Shown here piece by piece: positions 6,379-8,729 of a stretch of 8,729 nucleotides of DNA. The notes under the pieces are model-generated. The model was given only the letters and a program-made list of their open reading frames with translations, did not search any database and was not told the origin of the DNA. The stretch covers positions 1 to 8,729 of the forward strand of contig CAZCMD010000191.1 in the NCBI GenBank assembly GCA_964499695.1, in the 5' to 3' direction. Source of the DNA: JAAZBV01 sp964499695. Lineage in GTDB: Bacteria > Desulfobacterota > DSM-4660 > Desulfatiglandales > HGW-15. Position 1 is the first letter of the stretch. The number at the start of each line of letters is the position of its first letter. Both the position numbers and the translations under genes were made by a program.

Positions 6379-6406
6379 TCCGGGAAGGCATTCCGGACAA
6401 TTTTTT
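6379..6406 (+). terminator. Terminator-like hairpin in the MFS leader
   Basis: A 7-bp stem (6379-6385 with 6391-6397, one G-U pair, GC-rich) has a 5-nt loop AGGCA and is followed after three bases by T6 (6401-6406). On the + strand this has the form of an intrinsic terminator or attenuator about 230 nt after the 6142 promoter. The stem is short, so strength is uncertain. Confidence 0.5.
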
Positions 6407-6692
6407 AACATAACAGAGTTAGGTTAATCGTTTACATATTTTACTATCTATCCGTACATCTGTTTTTCAGGATCAAGACCGGTTTATCGGCCCGAAAAAA
6501 TAATCCCGCTAAATAAAGCCATATTCAACAGGATGAGCTGATTTATCCTTTTGAAGATTGGTATGGTCATACCCTGCGGCCTTGAAAGTGAACAAGGCTC
6601 AGGAGAAGATCGATCCTGAAAAAAGTAACAGATTCATCTTAACTTTAGAGGATGAATCGCCTTGATGTACAAGATCGCCCGGGGATTTTATA
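6407..6692 (+). other. Rest of the MFS upstream region
   Basis: No convincing gene here. It contains GAGGA at 6648-6652 before an in-frame TTG (6662) and ATG (6665), which could lengthen the MFS protein by 15-16 residues of hydrophilic sequence. A 13-codon reading frame (6652-6693) ends on the TAA just before the MFS ribosome site. No known riboswitch was recognised. A promoter for the MFS gene nearer than 6142 or 6278 is not obvious. Confidence 0.4.
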
Positions 6693-6698
6693 AGGGAG
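6693..6698 (+). promoter_or_regulatory. Shine-Dalgarno for the chosen MFS start
   Basis: AGGGAG followed by ATC and an A-run, 11 bases before ATG 6710. It is a little far, but the start gives the usual short N-terminus before FYGW. Confidence 0.5.
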
Positions 6699-6709
6699 AT
6701 CAAAAAAAA

Positions 6710-8023
6710 ATGAAAATAAAAGCGATGAGCAGCGAAGGTTTTTACGGCTGGATAAACCTTAGTGTGCTCTTTCTATTTAACATGGTTTCAGGTTCGCTCC
6801 TGATTACCTTTGGAATCTATCTGCCCTTCTGGGTCAATGATTTTGCCTGGAGCAGGGGTATTGTTTCAGGGGCACAGTCCGCTAATATGATACTTATAGG
6901 GGTTGTCGCCCCGCTCGCCGGCCTCTTTATCATGAGGTTCGGCGGGAAAAAGGCAATAGTCATTGGTAACCTCATAAATGTGTGCGGCCTCATGCTGCTG
7001 GCCTTCTATAATGAGGTGTGGCAGCTCTATGTGGGGTACGGGCTCATGGTCGGGACTGGCTTCAGCCTGGGCGGTGTGGTGGCCATGAATACCATCATCA
7101 ATAACTGGTTCCGGAAAAAGCTCTCCATTGCAGTGGGTCTTGCAACCGCGGCCACAGGGGTTACAGGGATAATCATTGCGCCCCTTGTGCTTTATCTTAT
7201 CAACAGCATCGGGTGGAGGCATACCCTCCTGTTCATGGCCGCCATTGTAATGCTTTTCTGTGTAATCCTGCCCGCTCTTTTCGTTAAAAACAGGCCCCAT
7301 GACCTTGGACAGGTACCGGACGGACCGCGTAATAATGGCCAGGCTATAAACCAGGATACAAGCATAAGGAAAAAAAGTTATATTACCCCTGTGGATTTTA
7401 CTGTAAGGGAGGCATTCAGGACAAAGACCCTGTGGTTTTTGATCGGTTTTTACACATTCCAGTACATGATAATGAACTGGTTTGTAACACATCAGGTAAC
7501 CTACATGTTTGATATAGGCATCTCATCCGGCCTGTCAGGGATATCAATAGGGGTAATGTCAACCGCCATGACAATAGCCCAGATTACAGCAGGCATATTG
7601 GCTGTAAGGATAAATATGCAGTATATTACACTTGGTTCGGTCACCACACTTATAACCGGTCTGATCATTGCACCTTTTGCCACATCATTTACAACCGTGC
7701 TGGTTTATTCAGCGCTATTCGGGGTAGGCTTCGGGGTAAACTGCCTTGTCCTGGTAAACCTTATTCCAAGGTATTATGGCACATCCGAATATCCAAAGAT
7801 CATGGGTTATATAACGCCGTTCAATACCATTATAGGGGGCGTTTCAGCGCCCATAGCAGGTCATGTGAGGGATATCATGGGCAGCTATGTCCCGGCATTC
7901 CAGGTCTCTGTATTGATAATGGCGATTGCCTTTGTCTGCATACTCCTTGCAAAACCGCCTGTCCACCCATCCATTGTAAAGAAAGAGGTGGCGCTCAAGA
8001 GAAAGGTTACGCAGTATGTGTAG
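6710..8023 (+). CDS. MFS transporter, OFA/monocarboxylate type
   Basis: 437 residues from ATG 6710; longer starts at 6662 or 6665 are possible. About 12 hydrophobic spans fall in two halves of six, so this is an inner-membrane secondary carrier. The N-terminus (SSEGFYGWINLSVLFLFN) is typical for the oxalate:formate/monocarboxylate branch. A motif-A-like loop, GLFIMRFGGKK, lies at about 71-81 between TM2 and TM3. The central cytoplasmic loop begins RPHDLGQVPDG (195-205), matching the RPEDxGxxPDG signature common in this branch. A basic tail (KKEVALKRKV) ends the protein. Known relatives move oxalate, formate, pyruvate, lactate or other small organic anions; the substrate here is unknown. It is transcribed away from the carboxyltransferase across a 742-bp region with a promoter, an FNR-type box and a terminator-like hairpin, suggesting regulated expression. 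Confidence 0.92.
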   Translation: MKIKAMSSEGFYGWINLSVLFLFNMVSGSLLITFGIYLPFWVNDFAWSRGIVSGAQSANMILIGVVAPLAGLFIMRFGGKKAIVIGNLINVCGLMLLAFYNEVWQLYVGYGLMVGTGFSLGGVVAMNTIINNWFRKKLSIAVGLATAATGVTGIIIAPLVLYLINSIGWRHTLLFMAAIVMLFCVILPALFVKNRPHDLGQVPDGPRNNGQAINQDTSIRKKSYITPVDFTVREAFRTKTLWFLIGFYTFQYMIMNWFVTHQVTYMFDIGISSGLSGISIGVMSTAMTIAQITAGILAVRINMQYITLGSVTTLITGLIIAPFATSFTTVLVYSALFGVGFGVNCLVLVNLIPRYYGTSEYPKIMGYITPFNTIIGGVSAPIAGHVRDIMGSYVPAFQVSVLIMAIAFVCILLAKPPVHPSIVKKEVALKRKVTQYV

Positions 8024-8029
8024 ATTCCT

Positions 8030-8054
8030 GTAGGGGCAGACCCGCGTGTCTGCC
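8030..8054. repeat. REP-like palindrome copy 3
   Basis: GTAGGGG then GGCAGAC (8035-8041)/GTCTGCC (8048-8054) with a 6-nt loop CCGCGT. It is seven bases after the MFS stop. It shares the GTAGGGGC lead with the palindrome at 4395-4430. No T-run follows, so it is not a classical terminator, but it could stabilise the 3' end. Confidence 0.65.
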
Positions 8055-8122
8055 AGCGCAACAGGGGTAAAAAATATTTGTACCTGCAAATTCTTATGAT
8101 AAACCTTATTATTTATGATCAT

Positions 8123-8153
8123 TTGATTTTCATTTTTATATATCATATATGAT
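8123..8153 (+). promoter_or_regulatory. Possible queC promoter (AT-rich)
   Basis: TTGATT (8123-8128) and TATGAT (8148-8153) are separated by 19 bases, with the -10-like box inside a 12-bp palindrome ATCATATATGAT (8142-8153). The spacing is long, so this is weak. No preQ1 riboswitch was recognised between here and the start. Confidence 0.3.
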
Positions 8154-8184
8154 TCTCATAAATAGATAGAAGGGGATCACAGGT

Positions 8185-8729
8185 ATGACAAACATGAAAA
8201 AGGCCGTTGTATTATCAAGCGGCGGTCTTGATTCAACAACCGTAATGGCGATTGCCATAAGTGAGGGGTATTCCATATACAGCCTCTCCTTTAATTACGG
8301 CCAGAGGCATGTATTTGAGCTGGAATCGGCCCGCAGGGTGGCAGAGTTATTCAGGGTAAATAACCACATGCTGATAAACATTGATCTGCGCACAATAGGC
8401 GGGTCATCCCTCACCTCAGATATTGCTGTACCCAAAGGCAGGGCTGAGGCGGATATGGCAAAGGATATCCCCATCACCTATGTCCCTGCCAGAAACACCA
8501 TCTTTTTATCCTATGCCCTTGCACTGGCAGAGGTTATTGAATGCGGTGATATCTTTATCGGCGTTAATGCCGTTGACTACAGCGGATACCCTGACTGCCG
8601 GCCCGAATATATAGAGGCATTTGAGAAGATGGCCAACCTCGCCACAAAGGCAGGGGTGGAAAAGAGAACCAATCTGAAAATACACACCCCCCTTATTAAT
8701 ATGACAAAGGCTGAGATAATAAGGTGCGG
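8185..8729 (+). CDS. queC: 7-cyano-7-deazaguanine synthase QueC (3' partial)
   Basis: The first 181 residues of QueC, running off the window end. QueC converts 7-carboxy-7-deazaguanine, ammonia and ATP to preQ0, a cytoplasmic step in queuosine tRNA modification. The PP-loop SSGGLDSTT (about 11-19) binds ATP, and SFNYGQRHVFELE, ITYVPARNTIFLSYAL and the GVNAVDYSGYPDCRPEYIEAF segment are strongly conserved in the family. The C-terminal zinc cysteines would be beyond the window. The start is ATG 8185 with AGGGG (8171-8175) nine bases upstream; a second ATG at 8194 is also possible. It follows the MFS gene on the same strand after 161 bp with a palindrome and an AT-rich promoter-like stretch, so it probably has its own transcript. 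Confidence 0.96.
   Translation, partial: MTNMKKAVVLSSGGLDSTTVMAIAISEGYSIYSLSFNYGQRHVFELESARRVAELFRVNNHMLINIDLRTIGGSSLTSDIAVPKGRAEADMAKDIPITYVPARNTIFLSYALALAEVIECGDIFIGVNAVDYSGYPDCRPEYIEAFEKMANLATKAGVEKRTNLKIHTPLINMTKAEIIRC

Noticed and set aside
6361..6400. Resemblance to the 3' part of a cobalamin riboswitch (GGTG-n-AAATCCGG)
   Set aside because: The other conserved blocks of the B12 element are missing and the downstream gene is not a B12 gene; the similarity is limited to a short stretch.
6563..6619. 18-codon ORF (MVIPCGLESEQ...) in the MFS leader
   Set aside because: No convincing ribosome site and no coding signal; short frames like this are expected by chance.
6866..7492. 208-codon open frame on the - strand inside the MFS gene
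   Set aside because: The + strand protein is a clear transporter. The antisense frame is rich in His, Pro and Cys without recognisable motifs, as expected of a shadow of membrane-protein codons.
8100..8184. preQ1 riboswitch before queC
   Set aside because: The characteristic C-rich pseudoknot sequence and A-rich tail were not found; the region is only AT-rich with short palindromes.
8185..8729. QueC-like protein of an anti-phage (QatC-type) or DNA-modification (Dpd) cluster
   Set aside because: The motifs are those of ordinary housekeeping QueC, and no defence or DNA-modification partner is visible. The downstream side is outside the window, so this cannot be fully excluded.

Overview
The window looks like a chromosomal stretch from an anaerobic, mid-GC bacterium. 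The best guess is a Desulfobacterota-type (former Deltaproteobacteria) organism. This rests on an oxygen-sensitive class I [Fe-S] fumarase, a stand-alone biotin-dependent carboxyltransferase subunit, a CoxE-like vWA/MoxR pair, heavy use of AGG (Arg) and ATA (Ile) codons, and intergenic palindromes. It is an inference from gene content and style, not a taxonomic assignment.

Layout. Bases 1-1984 (+ strand) hold the C-terminal two thirds of a MoxR-type AAA+ ATPase and a CoxE-like von Willebrand A (vWA) protein. They are separated by a 145-bp spacer carrying a heptanucleotide-phased inverted repeat. Bases 2023-4088 (- strand) hold a class I fumarase followed, 8 bp later, by a small SnoaL/NTF2-like protein. 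Bases 4089-4461 are non-coding and hold nested palindromes. Bases 4462-5967 (- strand) encode a 501-aa carboxyltransferase (PycB/OadA/transcarboxylase-5S-like) with no biotinyl domain. Bases 5968-6709 form a long divergent intergenic region with an operator-like palindrome, a possible 26-codon ORF behind a consensus Shine-Dalgarno, a near-consensus sigma-70 promoter, a perfect FNR/CRP-family half-site pair and a terminator-like hairpin. Bases 6710-8023 (+ strand) encode a 12-TM major facilitator of the OFA/monocarboxylate type. A further palindrome follows, then queC (8185 onward), which runs off the window end.

How the genes may work together. MoxR and vWA proteins normally act as a pair, the ATPase and vWA partner remodelling or metallating a client; the client is not visible here. 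Fumarase and the carboxyltransferase both act on C4-dicarboxylates (fumarate/malate; oxaloacetate/pyruvate or methylmalonyl-CoA), and the divergent MFS carrier resembles organic-anion transporters. The middle of the window may therefore be a C3/C4-acid metabolic neighbourhood, with the FNR-type box as the one clear regulatory clue. QueC belongs to queuosine (7-deazaguanine) biosynthesis and appears unrelated.

The protein-coding genes are recognisable families. I see no CRISPR array, transposase, integrase, tRNA or rRNA, and no convincing novel multi-gene system. The material most worth checking is non-coding: the putative ~230-nt transcript with the FNR-type box, the phased heptamer element, and the palindromic repeat family.
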